A DNA stretch of 64,000 nucleotides from Ceratodon purpureus. Lineage: Eukaryota; Streptophyta; Bryopsida; Pseudoditrichales; Ditrichaceae. The stretch covers positions 12,135,311-12,199,310 of the forward strand of contig CM026422.1 in the NCBI GenBank assembly GCA_014871385.1, read 5' to 3'. Below the pieces are notes generated by a model. It had not been told where the DNA came from and did no database searches. It saw only the letters and a program-made list of their open reading frames with translations. Shown in pieces: positions 36,261 through 49,260 of this stretch. The position numbers and the translations under genes were made by a program. Within the stretch, counting starts at the first letter, position 1. The number at the start of each line of letters is the position of its first letter.

Positions 36261-39200
36261 TTAACCAGAAATGCACGTTGTCTCTTCCACTTTGTAAGGG
36301 ACGAGGAATTTAGAGCCCCACATGATTAATCCATGTTTTCCGCGTTTGGGAGGGAGAGCGCAATCCAATGAGTGGCGTTCGTCGGTGGAAGACGGGTACA
36401 TTACGTTCACAGAGTGCTTGAAAATCCTCATGACATGCACCCATTGAGCACCAGGAGGGCATGGGGGTCCGTCCTTCAAGAGTTTTGATTTTGGTCCTGG
36501 GCCAGTCCTGCCTGCAGCTACTACAACCTCCCCGTGGTCGGGATGGATTATCCAGACAGACTTCTTGGCGGGGACTATGGCGTCGGATTCCTTAGCTGGC
36601 TGGAACTCCGGAGGTACCTTGGAGCACACCCCCGTCTTCCTGGCCTTCACCCCGCGGGTGACAATGGCAGGGCATGTATTACTCTCTGCGAGACGTTGAA
36701 CTTCTGGCATACCGCGGCCTTCGTCACCTCCTGACTGCGTGATGCATGCGGAGTTGAAAAGATTCTGAGTCTCTGCCAATGTTGATGTAGGATAAATGTT
36801 GGTGCCTCTGGAGCTCTCCGGTGAAGTGAGAGTCGGCGCACATTCGGAGTTAGTGTGCTCGTCTTGGGAGAGCGCATTTGGATTTAATAAAACCGTGTCT
36901 CCGCTCAGTGGCGAATCGGTCACTGCGACGCTAGGAGGGCCGGGGTCTCTCTGAATTGGAATGTCTGCATCAATACATAAGAAAACAGTTTAACCCGTGA
37001 CTCCATGGAACTGGTGGAAAGTATCGCGAGGACTCTGTACACTGCAAGTGAATACGAAGGATTCTATGGAAGAGTTCTGAATTGTGCTTTACCTGGATTT
37101 GTTTCCGGTGCAGGATCCAATGGGTCGAGTTCTACTGAATTCAGCTCGGGAATTGAAGGCGAAATCAAAGAGTTCTGAACGCCTCGGAAGACGTGGACAG
37201 AGGTCCTGCCCTCGTGTCCAACGCCTTGCTTAATCAGTTGCAATAGTTCGGTCAGATTCGTTTGAAGGGAATCCATTCTTGATTCCATGCCCTCCTTCCA
37301 ACTATCAGACAGTTTCTCTGTTGGTGTCGATTGGTTCAGACTTCTTGTGCCCTGCGAGTACACTCAAACTTTTAGAGTATTTGAAAACATATCGAGTTAC
37401 ATCCAGGACACGTGACCAACAATTACTGAATAATGCATGTGTAGAATTCAGGACACGCAATCAACTGCTACTGAAGGATGGACGTGTACAACTCTTACCT
37501 GACGGATAGAAGTGGAATTCACAACTTCCGGGGAGTGAGCGTGTGATCCATAGGTCTCGGTCGCACAATATTGCGTTGGTGCATCCATAATCCAGTCAGA
37601 ACACATCGGTGTCTGGTACGGATTTGCATACTGTCAAATCTCAACCACGTTAATTACGAGAAGCTCACCGCATATTCAAATTCATGGAGTGCTGCATTAG
37701 AACACACAAAGGGAAATAACCACAGCGTACTCAACCTTCGATAATAAATTGAATATCATTCCAGAAATAGAATATAGTACTCTAATACCTTGACTTCTTC
37801 AGAACCGGGGGTATGGAAATCATCAGAAACGGATTTGCTCCGCCAAGTATGCGTTGGAGTCTGCTGAGGGTCTTGGTCACTGAAAAAGCCAACATCTTTT
37901 CCAACCTTAGAGCGGATTTTGGCCATGTTTTCACTCTTGGCCTTTCCCTCTGGACTCTCCCAGAACTGACGTAAAGCTTGAAAGGCATCGTCTGGACAAT
38001 CTTCATGCTGACCACCTTCTGTCTTAACGTAATGCTTGTGCCATTTATATCTGTCGTTGCTCAATACCTGTGATAGATACGATGATAGTATCTCTGGCTT
38101 CACGGGATATACAAATGAGAATCGAAGATCAAGCTCCCTTTGTATCGTTCTCAACAACCACTTCCACTCATTCGGATTTTTTCGATATTCACGAATTGAT
38201 CTGTCAACTGTAAGTTCAACGATGGACCTAACCGCAGCTTGCCATTTACCCCGATGCCCAATTATTTCTCCCTCAGGGTTCGTTAAGATAGGGTACCTCA
38301 TCTGTCTGCCCTCGGCATGCGCAATCCTTTGTAATGCGTATGCTTCATTCTGTAAAATACGAGCCCGTTTTTTTGCCATTGCCTCTCTTTCTTTTGTCGC
38401 AGGGCTCCTAGGCCGCCTCTGACCTCGCTGCACGCATAGAGCACCCCCGGCTGACGTTTCCAGGTGGTTGTTCATAGAGGGCGGTGCAGTGTGAGCGGGT
38501 CTTGGAGCAATTTGTGGAAGCCGTCGTTGGAAAGGGGAGGATCCTCGGTAATGTGAGTTCACGTTTTGAGGAATGCCTGGCAACTCGGTCGACGGTTGTT
38601 GCGAGAGTTCAGGTGGCCATCCGAAAGGAGCGTCCTCATGCTCTGACCCCATTTGTGATCCCTGCTGCGATGTCTGCCTCGGAAGGGGACGGCCTAAGAT
38701 CGACTGCGCTCCACAGTATGTCCACACGTCAGATAGCGCACACGAGTAACAAGTTCGTAATTATGTGAACAAATTCTGTTGCTAATTAGGTAGATTACTT
38801 ACTTCTAAACAACCAGTATACCGTCGAGGAAGAAATTAACTAAACATACATGATAGAATCACCTGAATCTATTTCGAAACCCTAAAATTTTATGTTTACA
38901 TACAGCTTTCTTGTTCCTACGTATGAAAATCTGGGAAATAGGTAAACTGATCTTTGCCTAATCAAACATTGCCTAAAACAACCATCGCCTAATGCGGGAT
39001 AGAGATGTTCGACGTTGCTCTAAACTTAGGGCAGAGCTTCAGACAAGAAAAACAGGCGGATCTGAAGTACTACTGTTTGTAAGCATATCTAAAAAATTGA
39101 TGAAATCGGTAGGCCTCTGATTACATATTGGTATCGAGGAAATTAGAGGTGTAGGGTTGAATCACTGTTATAAAACGCAGCAACAAGAGGAGCTATATAC

Positions 39201-39653
39201 CCGAATTTAAATATGGACAGGACCTACATAACATACGAATGCATGGCTTCCGCTGATAGCAAAGGAATCAGACGCGATCAGCATGGAAAACCAGAAGGAA
39301 TCCTAGAGGATGTGTGGGTTTAGGGTTTTCTCCAAAAAAATTATCTTCAATATTTCCACAGTGATCCTTAGAGAGAACTCTGCTTCAGAGTAATGCACGA
39401 AATGCACACACGGGCAATATGGACGGGAAGGTTAAGATGATGCGAATACCTGTAATGTGGTGGGCGCCGTTCGTGAAGGGGCGCTCCCCGAGGTGGGTGT
39501 GGCAGACGCCATGACGGTGTCCCGCAGCTGTTTGAAGCACTGTCTGGTGTCGCGCCGCTTGACTCTACTGGCTATCTCTTGTGTATCGGAGATGTACCCC
39601 TCCTGCTCGGAATCGACCGAGCAGCTGCCGCATTCGGAGACTGACGACGCCAT
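36261..39653 (-). CDS. CACTA ORF1 protein, Transposase_24 (Ptta/En/Spm) type
   Basis: Five exons, 39450-39653, 37789-38706, 37499-37630, 37093-37351 and 36261-36964, close in phase to 738 residues. Exon 2 holds the recognisable domain at about residues 220-345: RGKWQAAVRSIVELTVDRS, WLLRTIQRELDLRFSF, VLSNDRYKWHKHYVK and FWESPEGKAKSENMAKIRSK. This is the pattern of the plant Ptta/En/Spm accessory transposase family, which includes a conserved region before a run of Lys/Asn helices. The first exon starts MASSVSECGS. The C-terminal third is Pro/Ser-rich and unremarkable apart from a possible basic patch. In CACTA elements such proteins bind subterminal repeats and assist the TNP2 transposase. The frame is open throughout. 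Confidence 0.82.
38768..39449. other. Intron 1 of the CACTA ORF1 gene
   Basis: The interval between exon 1 (ending 39450) and exon 2 (starting 38706) is AT-rich. It is bounded by a GTATTC donor and an acceptor GAGCGCAG. No separate feature is visible. Confidence 0.6.
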
Positions 39654-40002
39654 CGACGTTATCTAGGGTTCACGAAAAATCCAAACTCTGCATTACTTAC
39701 TGCCCTACGTCGACAAAAGACTTAGAATAGAAGCATGCGGTATTTAGAGGAGGGTTACGCACCATCGTGCGATTCTATTTAGCACCTGAACTTCGTTGCG
39801 GCGCAAAAGCCAACTTCGGAGGAAGGCCTGGTGCCCGCCGTTTTGTCCGTTGGCGCATGGCGAGTTCTCTTTCCGCATCCATGCGATCCTTGAAAACAGC
39901 TGACAACCACGGTTATTTGGGGAATGAGAAATATTTTAGCCGGACGAGTCCATACCCAAGCTTCTCCTTCTCCTGTATTGTCTTTCTGCGGGCACAACTG
40001 AC

Positions 40003-40761
40003 ATGGAGCCCTGTGGGTGTGGGACATACGAGAGTTTGTTGTGCGAGGACATGGTCGGTGAGGATAGATGGTGGTTCCTCAAGGACGTAGGGGAGGATAG
40101 TGCGTTGTTGAGTAAGGAGATTCCGGGAATTGAAGCATCCGGATTGCCCCACGACGGCACAAGCGATCACCAAGATAGCGGGGTGCTTTCCGATAGTGCT
40201 CGTAGAGAAGAGGAGGTTCTGATTCTCGACGGGAGAGAGATGGCCATCGTGGACACCTTCTGTGCGGAACATGGCGGTACTATGATCTTCAGAAGGGACC
40301 TAATGAAGCTCTTGACGTACATAGTGTCCCTGCGGGAGTTGCCTGCAGTAGCATCTTCTCTTTGTCCTGTACACGGATGTGCTGCAAATGGAGCTGCTGA
40401 ATCCCCTTTCAGTGGCTTACACTTAGCACTATCAGCGATTGCTGTCTGCTTTCTTACTGTCGTTATATGGCGCCTATTCAGTATGTTTTGTGAGCATTTA
40501 CAGATCGGTGCTAGTATTGAACACAACAGATTTCAGGGATTCGAAGATGAGTCGTCGCCTGATGACGACACGATGGTGGGTGATCCAAGCAACTGGATCT
40601 CCAGAAGACACATATCTACTTCGGCTTCACATGACGAGAACTCGGATGGAGTTGAAGATGATCCATCGTTACGTGAAGAGATGATCCAGGCGTGGGGGGA
40701 TTTCTATGGCAACATGACAGAGGAGGAGGAGCATAACCTAGAGTGCTGGTCCCCTCATTAG
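40003..40761 (+). CDS. CACTA passenger ORF: 252-aa acidic protein with one membrane segment
   Basis: A single ATG-initiated frame of 252 codons lies between ORF1 and the other minus-strand genes of the element. Residues 138-160 (centre LALSAIAVCFLTVVIW) form one clear transmembrane helix, with acidic Ser-rich sequence on both sides. There are two Cys pairs near the N terminus (CGC) and before the helix (CPVHGC). I recognise no family. CACTA elements do not normally encode membrane proteins. It may be a passenger gene or an exon of a larger transcript; the first ATG was used as start. Confidence 0.5.
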   Translation: MEPCGCGTYESLLCEDMVGEDRWWFLKDVGEDSALLSKEIPGIEASGLPHDGTSDHQDSGVLSDSARREEEVLILDGREMAIVDTFCAEHGGTMIFRRDLMKLLTYIVSLRELPAVASSLCPVHGCAANGAAESPFSGLHLALSAIAVCFLTVVIWRLFSMFCEHLQIGASIEHNRFQGFEDESSPDDDTMVGDPSNWISRRHISTSASHDENSDGVEDDPSLREEMIQAWGDFYGNMTEEEEHNLECWSPH

Positions 40762-41331
40762 TAGAGATTTGATATGTGCACTGTGATGTAATATTAATCC
40801 TTATACAATAAATAAGATTTAAATTTTCCCACTTATGCCTGTGTAAGATTGGAAAACCTGGGTAGTATGGTTCTGCAAATATGACGTAATGTCCTTACCC
40901 TCCATATGTTGAACCGATTTAATAATAAGGTGTGCGAATGCACGAGAGTTCTTGGATTAGAAAATGTTTCAAATTCTACAAATATATCCACAGCCGTGGA
41001 CCCGGACGTAACAAACAGTAAATGGCGTTTCAGGCGTGCAAAAATATAGCTCAGCTGTTTCTATATGTACTTTAGCAGTTGCCATGCCAGATTCCAGTCA
41101 CCCAAAATTGTAACCATATTATATCCCGGGCTGATTCTATTCTAGCATTAAATGAAACGTTCGAGACTAAGCGACGTTTCTATTACAAAGCCTGACAGAT
41201 TATCGAAGGTTGCAACAAAAGTTTTAACTTCTAAACAGGGGATGATTCCACACTTGTCTTGGACTTTATATCCAATTTGCTGTGGACAAGTGTCCATCTT
41301 TCGTTTGGCAGCGTTCTGTCAGCTGAAAGAG

Positions 41332-42659
41332 TTAGTTTCGGGGACGGCCCTCCTTTCGCATGAATTCGGTTACTGTGTTCATGAGGACTTCCTCTTGCTC
41401 AAGCGCTTTGGAGGCACGATCTCTCCGACACAAGAGGTCTTCGTATGCTTCTACTTGAAGTTCCACCCGATAACGTGCTCTCTGCAAATCATCTTCGAAC
41501 GTTCCAATTTTTTTTGTAATCCTTTCCAGCTCGACTGTAGAAGACCGGAGGACTGCTTGGCTCAACTTTGCGAGAGACTGGAGATTCTGAACAGCAATTG
41601 CTTCTGCACCTGAAGATGTAGCTTCGGCAAGTTGGATTGTGGCTGACTTACTGATTTCCGAGGCATTCTTGTGATGTTCTTCAGCGCGTCGTTGGTGCCT
41701 CAGCATCTCTTTGTGTTTACCACGTATCAGCACAACTTTGTCTTGAGCGTCTACGAGAGATATTTTCACTTTATCGACGTCGGCAGTAGAGGCTACAAAC
41801 TCAGCTTCAAGTTTTCTCTTGTTTCTCCGAGCAGCCTCGATTATATCGTCCGTGATTACACGTAAGCCTTGAAGGAGAGGCGAGTCCGGGCCACATACGC
41901 ATCTATGACCGTTAGTAAGTAGAGTGGAACCTGGACGCACATGCTGTTCTCCGGTGACGTCCACACGCTCGTCCTTCACAGCAAAGTCCTAAACAAGTCT
42001 CAACAAACACAAATCAGTCCCAGAAGAAAAAGAAAGAAAGCTGTACAATTCGGTGGTTCCCGGTATAGAGGACTCAGGATATGCCACGGTAATTTCAATG
42101 TCCACGCATGGTTGATCCCACAGAATTCAGATATGGAGCATTTGCGTCCGGAGGATTTCCACATTACCTGACGCAGGTTACGTACGGGTCCAGCAGGTGG
42201 GCCTTCTTCTCCAGGCATTACTTTATCGTTAATCCAGGGCAGTGGAGCATTGACCGTGGAGTATTCCACCAGTGGTACGAAAGGTGTTTTTTTGTGAGCC
42301 GGGAAACAACGGGCCATCGCAAAAGCAACCCAGTTCACTGCGACGCCCTGGGCCTCCACAGCTAGCCCCCGAGCAAAGTGGAAAGGCAGCACACGCCTCA
42401 ACAATTTCCGCTGATGAACTCTTTCGAACAGCTCAATTACATACAAGTGGTACTTCTCACCGTCTTCATCGCGAAAATCGTACCCTCGACACGGCGCACC
42501 TACACCTTCCACGTACTCCACTGCGGGACCCCATCGCTCGACGACCTCACCACGTCCACAGATTGTACGTGTTGCAGGCACCCCTGGAATGAAGCCATTC
42601 CTGTTTAGAAGCATGCATACAGAGAACCACTCTCGCCATTGGTCCTTGGTTCGCTCCAT
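41332..42659 (-). CDS. CACTA passenger ORF: 382-aa protein with C-terminal coiled coil
   Basis: Two exons, 42168-42659 and 41332-41988, join in phase 0 (CAG/GTAATG donor, TTGTTTAG acceptor). The N-terminal 164 residues, with GAPCRGYDFRDEDGEKYHLY and HFARGLAVEAQGVAVNW, look globular. The second exon is largely a long charged alpha helix with heptad spacing (about residues 200-370), for example EAARRNKRKLEAEFVAS. I do not recognise the family. The position between ORF1 and the transposase suggests an accessory protein of this CACTA lineage. The frame is open and coding-like, with no stop in 382 codons across a clean splice. Confidence 0.65.
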
Positions 42660-43189
42660 GTCTGTAAAGCTCTGAAAATCACGGAAGTTCTCTCTATGTA
42701 TACGACGTTGGCGACTTAGAGCGAAAGTGGGTTACTCGGTTCTGGACACTACAATCTCGCAAACTTGGATCAAGTTGCGAGCCATCTGAGCATGAATTGC
42801 CCATCTTCGTTGATATTTTGGTACTGAGTTCATTAATTTCAATTACTGCTTTCTAATGAATACAGTCGCCTTCAGGATCGCGGGAGAGATTATGGGATCG
42901 GTTACGCCGTACTCAGCAATTGCTGATCACATTTTACTGATGATTACTTGTTAATGGACCAATTTCCATTACATCTGTGAACCGCGGGCATCATAACACG
43001 AGACAACGGTAATGGACTCACTTGTACTTCATAACAATGGTCTGGATTTAAAGTCACAAATTCTCCGTGACAAATTCTACAGAGAGACACTCGCATTTCC
43101 ACAGATCTAAGGCGTCGCCTCTTCTTTCATCTCACTAGAACTTCTCTTATCCTGTCCCCGTATTCTACCCGAAAGTTTTTGGAAGAAGC

Positions 43190-43741
43190 CTAAGCCTGAA
43201 AGCTGGAATCCTCCTCCCCATCAGTCCAGTATGAGACGGGGGATCCGCGGTAGGAGGTGTCGTCCGATGCTGACTCAGAGCTCCCACTTGTAGTATATCC
43301 ACGCCGAATCCGTTCTTCAAGACAATCAAGAACTGAATCAGAGCATTCGCGCTTCCGGATACATGGCCCGGTGGCGGTCATCTCGCAAACTTCGGTGCAG
43401 CGCTCGCAAAACCAGGCCCCCCACGAAACCCTCTTTGAAGGGTTGCAACGACAGTTCCGCCTCCTGCTGCGAATCCGTTCTTCCAGCCCGAGGTAACGTA
43501 CCCTTTGCCACGCTTTACACTTACAATGCTGCGGCCTTCGTAGCCATGTCAACTGGTAGCACCTCCCGCAGAGACACTCACACTCGTCATGCATTCCGTG
43601 CAGATTGTCTTCAAACTCGAGGGTGAGGCAGTCCAACATCCACGGTGATATGCGCGCTCTATTTGTGACCCATTCTAAGCGCCAATCTTCAGACATAGCT
43701 ACACTGTGGAGATCGGACGCCATGGCCGTCGAAACCCTCAT
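43190..43741 (-). CDS. CACTA passenger ORF: 183-aa Cys-rich, probably zinc-binding protein
   Basis: A 183-codon ATG frame carries many paired cysteines: CECLCGRC, CKCKAW, CRCNP, CERCTEVC and GPCIRKREC. The pairing suggests zinc binding. The phrase LEERIR occurs twice, at YLGLEERIR and DCLEERIRRG, which may mark an internal duplication. The C terminus is acidic and Ser-rich. I recognise no family. It lies inside the CACTA element and reads the same way as ORF1. A role in DNA binding or chromatin would be a guess. Confidence 0.55.
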   Translation of the reverse strand: MRVSTAMASDLHSVAMSEDWRLEWVTNRARISPWMLDCLTLEFEDNLHGMHDECECLCGRCYQLTWLRRPQHCKCKAWQRVRYLGLEERIRSRRRNCRCNPSKRVSWGAWFCERCTEVCEMTATGPCIRKRECSDSVLDCLEERIRRGYTTSGSSESASDDTSYRGSPVSYWTDGEEDSSFQA

Positions 43742-44655
43742 GGAAACACACTGTCTAGTTGAAGGATACGCTGCGTTTCCGCTATCTGAACTTATTGTCG
43801 AGTAGTCAATTACATTAAACTACAGTATCGTTTACAGATTTGTCCGTTTAGGAAGCCCTGTTTTTATGAAAATGCAGAGGATATGAATTTAGGTTAATGA
43901 CAAGGGTTTCTTTTTTAGCAGCCGCCCTAATAGTTATCATGCCCTCCTTGAATTAGTACGATTTAGCGGTTTGAGCAGCCACGATCATGCTTGAGAGGTG
44001 GCCACTTTTATGCATTCTAATAATATTTTCCGTCGTATCTACTCGGAAGACGTTAGCGATCAAGATCCTCGGCCCACCAATCCGGTTTTGTATTTCAAGA
44101 AGGATTACGATAGCCTTCTCGTCCTGATATGATGCTAAACGGGAGTTGGAGATTGACAATATTACGGAATAGATCTCGAACCTGCATTCTGTAGAGGACA
44201 GCAGACGATGGGGTTGGATGCTGGCGATTGAGCTTTCTTCTCCGATGCAACTCGAAATCCTAGTAAGTCCTGGAAAACTATGTACTCTCCAATTCCGCAA
44301 ATTGACTTATGTTTCGCTCACATATCCCAGATGATTTCTTTCATATCTTACGAGTAACGACATAAATGTTCTGTATTACTGTCTTAGGGCAAGACCGCGT
44401 TGTGTACGCTGCTCTGAATTGAAGAGTACTTACTACGACCTAAACAACGCTCTTAAAGCGTTCTGAATTGTGCTCCAGTAGCCGACATCCGAGTGTGTAC
44501 GTACGAGTTCTCAAGTAGGTCACACATTTCCAACTTGTGTTTCTGCGAAAAGTAGTTGATATCCCCGCTGTTACAATGCAAAGGTTCTGAATGTTGTTTC
44601 TGCAATTTTGCCCTCAGACCTACCGGGAGGATATATCTATAGCGAATTTGTGGAA
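43742..44655. other. Spacer before the CACTA transposase gene
   Basis: This is probably the promoter region shared by the divergent Cys-rich and transposase genes. A minus-strand frame at 43953-44300 lacks an ATG and might be an unassigned exon; it resembles nothing known. No repeat is evident. Confidence 0.4.
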
Positions 44656-47600
44656 ATGCCTTCAACTACCAGAGAATCGTTAAACGCTCCAGGTCGAATA
44701 GTGTCGAGGGACGCTAAGCTACTAATTCGAGAACAACATTTAGCAGAAACCAACAACTACTACCTCGTCAGATGTAAGTGCAACATCTGTGTGGGGTCTC
44801 CAGCGTCAAAACGGTCCCCGAGGATGGCGAGAACTCATCTACACGATTTTGGGAGACACCCTTATTTTAGGGGTCGTACTCAGGTATGTTGCAGGCTCTA
44901 CTTAGATGGACCTTGGAATGTGTTTGAATTCTAAGAGCAGATGAGACAGAAGTCTAATTACTGTGCATTCCAAAACTCCGTCGCGCATGTGTCTGAAAGA
45001 GGAATGAACGTTAATTATTACAATGTAGTTTACGCCAGTGGATATGGTACTGAAATTTACATCTTAAGAAGATCTACAAGAGGCCTTAAGGATAGGTATG
45101 ACATAAGCGGTCATAACCTCTGAGATATATCTACTGGGGTTTAGTATACCTTACACTTCTATCGTGATGCTTGAAAATGACGCATGCGACTTATGAGCAG
45201 TTTAATCCAATTAGTTGCCTATCGGTGATACATGTATTTTTCTGTGGTCGGGGACATAGAATTCGTCATTTCCTGGTCGTTGCAGTACGTACCAATGTAA
45301 GAGAGTATAGAGTCAGTTTTTGGGACTAGGTCGTTCGATGAGGGATCGACTTATCCATGTCAACTTAATTTCGGTAGCACATCTGTATTTAAATTGTCCA
45401 TGTGTTGCATTCTGAAGCTTCGTATGGAACGTACTCCTTTATTGGTTCGAAATTGATAGGATCCTGAAGATGTCTTGATAACGTACAATATGAATGTGAT
45501 CTGAGAGAATCATATGCTCATTTCATAACCTTAGAGATTTAGTCATGCATATGTGGAGTACATATGAATGTCTTTGGACTTAGAATCCGTCGTACGTATG
45601 TAGCGCTGACACGATATAGAGATCATCACGTAACTGTCGAATGCACCTACAGCATTAACAGAAGCAGTCGCTAATTTGCAACGTCAAAAATGTCTGTGTA
45701 GGGCATTCCCCCGGATTCTTCAGACGAGGAATGGGATTCTCACATACAAGGAGAATACGGGAGATTTGGTAGGGCGAGGCTCCTCAGAGAAGCAGCAGAG
45801 GTTACTGATGCGAACATGAATATTTCTGGCCTTGTACAGAACGCATTTCACAGATACGAGGATATGTCTCGGGAGGCTGAAGAACACGGGGTACGTGATG
45901 AGAACCCTCCGTTTGCAGACCTAGCAGGAGATCTTCCGGTGCAGAATAATGAAGACAGCGATGACGAGGGAGTCCGAAATACCACGCAGGAAGAAGAAAA
46001 TGTGACCGAGGCGCAGCGGTTGTTAGAAGAAAGTTCACACACTCTCCTGTATGCTGGTGCTCGTTTGAGCAGCCTCAGCGCTACAATGATCCTACTTCAG
46101 GCATGCAGAACACACAAGTGCAGTAGTGCGTTCATCACCGAGCTCATGACGATACTGAAGAACGCCATTCTTCCCGAAATTAACACACTTCCTTCTAGCG
46201 AATATGCGGCAACGAAACTCTTGCGGAAGCTGGGACTGCAACACCAAGACATTGACGTATGTCCGAGCAACTGCATGCTGTATCGGGGGGAAGATGTACA
46301 CAAGGAACGCTGCACTAAACCAGGTTGTAGAGCTCCGCGGTACAGAAGAGTGGGTGCTTCGAAGGTGCCTTGCAAAGTTCTAAGATTCTTTCCTCTAATT
46401 CCCCGTCTCCAACGCATATATAGTACGCCCAAGCTATCAGCGCTACAGACTTGGCACGTAGCGAATAGAAGTAACGATGGGAAATTAAGACATGCCGCAG
46501 ACAGCAAGCAGTGGGCGTTTATTGACAGCATGGACGTATCCTTCAGCGCAGAGCATCGAAACATAAGACTGGGCCTTGCTACTGACGGGCTAAATCCATT
46601 TTCGGTTAAAAGGTCGACGTGGTCAACGTGGCCCGTTGTATTGGTAAACTATAATGTACCCCCCTGGCTCAGCACGAAGAAGGGTTTTCTAATTCTCAGT
46701 TTGATCATACCGGGTCCACAGTCAGTTACAGGGGCGTGCTTTGACGTATTTCTGCAGCCTTTACTGGAAGAACTGCAGACTTTGTGGCGAACAGATGGAG
46801 TGGAAACAATTGACGCAGCGAAGTATCAGGATCAGTGCACCTTCAAAATGCGTGCAGTCCTAATGTGGACCCTGCACGATTTCCCCGCCTATGGCGTGGT
46901 TTCTGGCAGCGTTACAAAGGGATATGTTGGTTGTCCGTGTTGTGGCGAAGCAACTGTGTCACGACGTTCAACTGCTCTAAAAAAAAACATCTACTCCTGC
47001 TTTCAGTACCGCAAGTGGCTCTCACCTAACCATCCGCTGCGTGTGGACACCGTGCAGTTTGGCGGCAACGAAGACCATGATGCAGCCCCGTCACGACCCA
47101 CAGGAGCTCTGACAATTCGTCATGGTATGCTGAGGCAGACATTTCTATATAACGGGGGGACCCCAAAGAGCTCGGACCCAGCTAGGAAGTATGGAATTAA
47201 TCGGGTCTCTACGCTCTATCAGCTGCCGTATTGGAAGGTAAACTTGTACACCCCTTCCCTTGAATTTAGCTCTCGAATTCTTCTAGAACTGAACCTTTAC
47301 TTCTGTTTGTTTTGGAATTTCCATTTCCCCATTCGCAGCTTTGCATGCTGATTGACCTATGTGTGTTAATTCACTGCATACAGGATCTGCCCCTTCGTCA
47401 CCTTATTGACGTAATGCATACAGAAAGAAACATATCGGCAAACATAATCAAGCATATTTTTGGGGAAAACGACACAGAGGAGGTACGGAAGGACATGGAA
47501 CAGGCAGGTGTAATGCCACAGCTTTGGCTACGACCCCGCCCAAACTCAGAAAGCTACATTCTACCCCGAGCCCCCTACGTGCTGTCTGAATCGGAGCGTA

Positions 47601-49260
47601 GATCCTTCCTTCGAGTGGTGGCTGAAACAAGAACTCCAATAGGTTTTTCCTCGACACTGCAGAAAGTTGCACAGAAAGACCGCCTCGCAGGTATGAAATC
47701 CCATGACCACCATGTTATCTTGCAGCAAATCATGCCTGCAGCCCTGCGAGGCAGTTTACAACCCGGGCCTAGGGACGCCGTGATCAGGATGGGCACCGTG
47801 TTCAGAAGGATATGTTCGAAAGTTATCGACCCAGTGGAAATTCCAGCCCTTATGAACTATACCGCTGAAACACTTTGTCTATTCGAACTTCACTTCCCTC
47901 CCAGTTTCTTCGATATAATGACTCACCTCTGTGTACACCTGGTGGAGGAACTAGCTCAATGCGGTCCCGTTCACAGTCGTTGGTGTTATCCAATCGAAAG
48001 GTATATGGGTGTCTTGGCAAGTTACGTCCGGAACATGGCCAGGCCCGAAGCCAGCATGGCGTCAGGATATAGGGATGACGAAGCCCTTGGCTTCGCAACA
48101 GAGTATTTTTCAGAATTTCCCCACTCCAGACGTCGAATCTGGGACGCCGAGGAAGAGCTCCGTGACTCGGAAGAGCTGGTCATGGGGAAAGTGAAACCCT
48201 TCACTCTGTCAGAAGAAGACATCAGTGACATACATGAGCACGCAATTGCTCACTCCGAGTACACAGAGGAACTATTGGGGTGAGTACTGTACAAGCCGCT
48301 TAAATTTTCTGCTTATGTTAACCTGTGCGTCGTTCTCATGCATGTTACTTGCTAGTTTAATAAAAGAAGTGCATGTGATACAAAGTAACCCGTGCATGCA
48401 TTCTCAGGGAGTACCGAACACAGAAAGAGTGTAGGATTTCGGAGCGTCAAGCCTTCAGAGCTGTGCACCAGCGGAGGAATGCAGGCAGACCTGTTACGTA
48501 TCCCTCTCATCTAGAAGCAATGCCATCTTTCTCAACGTGGCTACGAGAGCATGTCCTACAATTACAGGCTTCGAATTTCCCATTGGACGAGAAATTGATC
48601 CAATTATCAACACCGCCATCAGCCCATGCAGAGTCATACAACTATATGTGGTCCTATGGTGCTTTACTGAGATGCATAGAGGACAAAGGCAGCAGAGCGT
48701 ACGCAACATACGATTCCGGGATATCAACATCAGTAAGTGAACGTGCAGTGGACCGAATCGAGGTGGGAGTGTTGAAGGGAATTTATCGAGTAAACTTTTC
48801 AGGATGGGACATCATTTTTTTGAAAGTGGATTGGATCCGTCACGACATGGTGAAGAAGGACCGTCTGGGATTCTGGACGTGTAGAACGGACATCCGAGAA
48901 GATCGCCGGCGCATGAATCCGTATCTCTTACCCGGGAACGCCGAGCAGGTATTTTTTATGGAGGATGTTTTGACTCCAGAATGGAAGATTGTATTACGCC
49001 ATGATCCAAGAGGACGTCGGGTTATTGGGGATTCCGAAAACGCATTTGACTACAGTCACAGCGTGTTGGATAATGTTGATCGCAACTCGGCTATCGCAGA
49101 TTCAGTAGCCGACGCTGTGAACCAGCAGTCGCAGCTCAGACAAGTACCTATTGCACGAGTGCATGAACTGGATGCTAATCTCAGAAGAGAGGAAGATGAC
49201 TCCCATTATGATGACAACGAGTATGAAGATGAGCCAGAGTCGGACTTTGGCGTGTTGTAG
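44656..49260 (+). CDS. CACTA TNP2-type transposase with DUF4218 and DUF4216 regions
   Basis: Four exons, 44656-44883, 45702-47237, 47384-48279 and 48408-49260, close in phase to 1,170 residues. The N terminus has a Cys pair in YYLVRCKCNICVG. The tnp2 core includes LGLATDGLNPFS (Asp371), WPVVLVNYNVPPWL, LSLIIPGPQSVTG, MWTLHDFPAYG (Asp469) and GCPCCG (from Cys487). The third exon begins DLPLRHLIDVMHTERNIS, the classic join after PYWK. NYTAETLCLFELHFPPSFFD with HSRWCYPIERYMGVLASYVR is the DUF4218 region. VFFMEDVLTPEWKIVLRHDP near the C terminus is the DUF4216 region. The frame is open and all key blocks are present, so the protein may be functional. It cuts and joins the CACTA ends, in the nucleus. 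The ATG at 44656 is the first in the exon; an upstream start is possible. Confidence 0.92.

Noticed and set aside
43953-44300. 115-codon minus-strand frame upstream of the CACTA transposase
   Set aside because: No ATG, no recognisable motif, and splice partners could not be found.
47238-47351. Read-through of the transposase exon into the next intron
   Set aside because: The frame continues past a good GT donor, but the family sequence resumes exactly after the acceptor at 47383.
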